Assembly (NCBI RefSeq): GCF_001704415.2
Contig: NC_030821.1
Span: forward strand, 35,695,210-35,759,209
Direction of reading: 5' to 3'
DNA: 64,000 nt
Source: Capra hircus
Lineage: Eukaryota > Chordata > Mammalia > Artiodactyla > Bovidae
Shown one piece after another: positions 63,991-64,000 of this stretch (its first letter is position 1; the number at the start of each line of letters is the position of its first letter). Made by a program: the position numbers and the translations under genes. The notes beneath the pieces were generated by a model, which was not told the DNA's origin, made no database searches, and saw nothing but the letters and a program-made list of their open reading frames with translations.

Positions 63991-64000
63991 AAGCACACAA

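Noticed and set aside
1..64000. Prokaryote-style operons, phage, integrons or defence systems
   Set aside because: The sequence is vertebrate nuclear DNA throughout. No gene cluster of any kind is present.

Overview
This window is nuclear DNA from a ruminant, almost certainly a bovid (cattle, sheep, goat or a close relative). The evidence is the repeat content. There are many tRNA-headed Bov-tA SINEs and dimeric BOV-A2 SINEs, several 5'-truncated BovB (RTE-type) LINE copies, artiodactyl tRNA-Glu/CHR SINEs and ruminant L1 3' ends, over a background of older mammalian MIR, L2, MaLR and DNA-transposon fossils. I cannot tell the species or chromosome from the sequence alone.

I found no convincing host protein-coding gene, CpG-island promoter, tRNA, rRNA or snRNA gene. 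Open frames of 60-139 codons occur throughout at the density expected by chance. The only recognisable protein sequence is decayed BovB reverse transcriptase, best preserved at 23,900-25,345, where the catalytic YADD box is intact but the frame has one stop and two frameshifts. The window is therefore best read as a gene desert or part of a very large intron.

Layout. 0-9 kb: mostly unique sequence with a MaLR LTR split by a CHR SINE (4.1-4.8 kb) and blocks that look like conserved non-coding DNA (2.9-3.1, 6.5-6.7 and 8.3-8.6 kb). 9-22 kb: scattered SINEs, a 107-bp polypurine tract (14.9 kb), a CHR SINE with an internal 19-bp tandem repeat (17.5 kb) and a rearranged Bov-tA dimer (19.0-19.5 kb). 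22-26.5 kb: a transposon-dense block with three BovB copies in the same orientation. 26.5-31 kb: mostly unique. 31.3-32.0 kb: a Tigger-like DNA transposon with both terminal inverted repeats and a later SINE inside. 33-43 kb: SINEs, L2, L1 and BovB pieces. 43-50 kb: unique sequence, an ERV LTR remnant (45.2-45.4 kb) and conserved-looking blocks at 45.9-46.8 kb. 52.1-54.9 kb: a transposon nest (L1, a BovB split by BOV-A2, then a head-to-head pair of Bov-tA elements 24 bp apart). 55-64 kb: unique blocks, BovB tails, SINEs, and an 80-bp palindromic mariner MITE at 59,422-59,501 that resembles a microRNA precursor of the ruminant miR-2284/2285 type.

How the parts work together: the SINEs have no protein of their own, and their 3' ends resemble the BovB 3' end. 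This fits the established view that BovB reverse transcriptase mobilised them. Perfect or near-perfect target-site duplications (7-14 bp) around many copies support individual retrotransposition events and fix their boundaries. Nesting gives relative ages: MaLR, L2, MIR, Tigger and L1 copies are older than the SINEs inside them. I see no evidence of a novel multi-gene system. The best candidates for unrecognised function are the mariner hairpin and the unique conserved-looking blocks. Family names are from memory of consensus sequences and were not checked against a repeat library.
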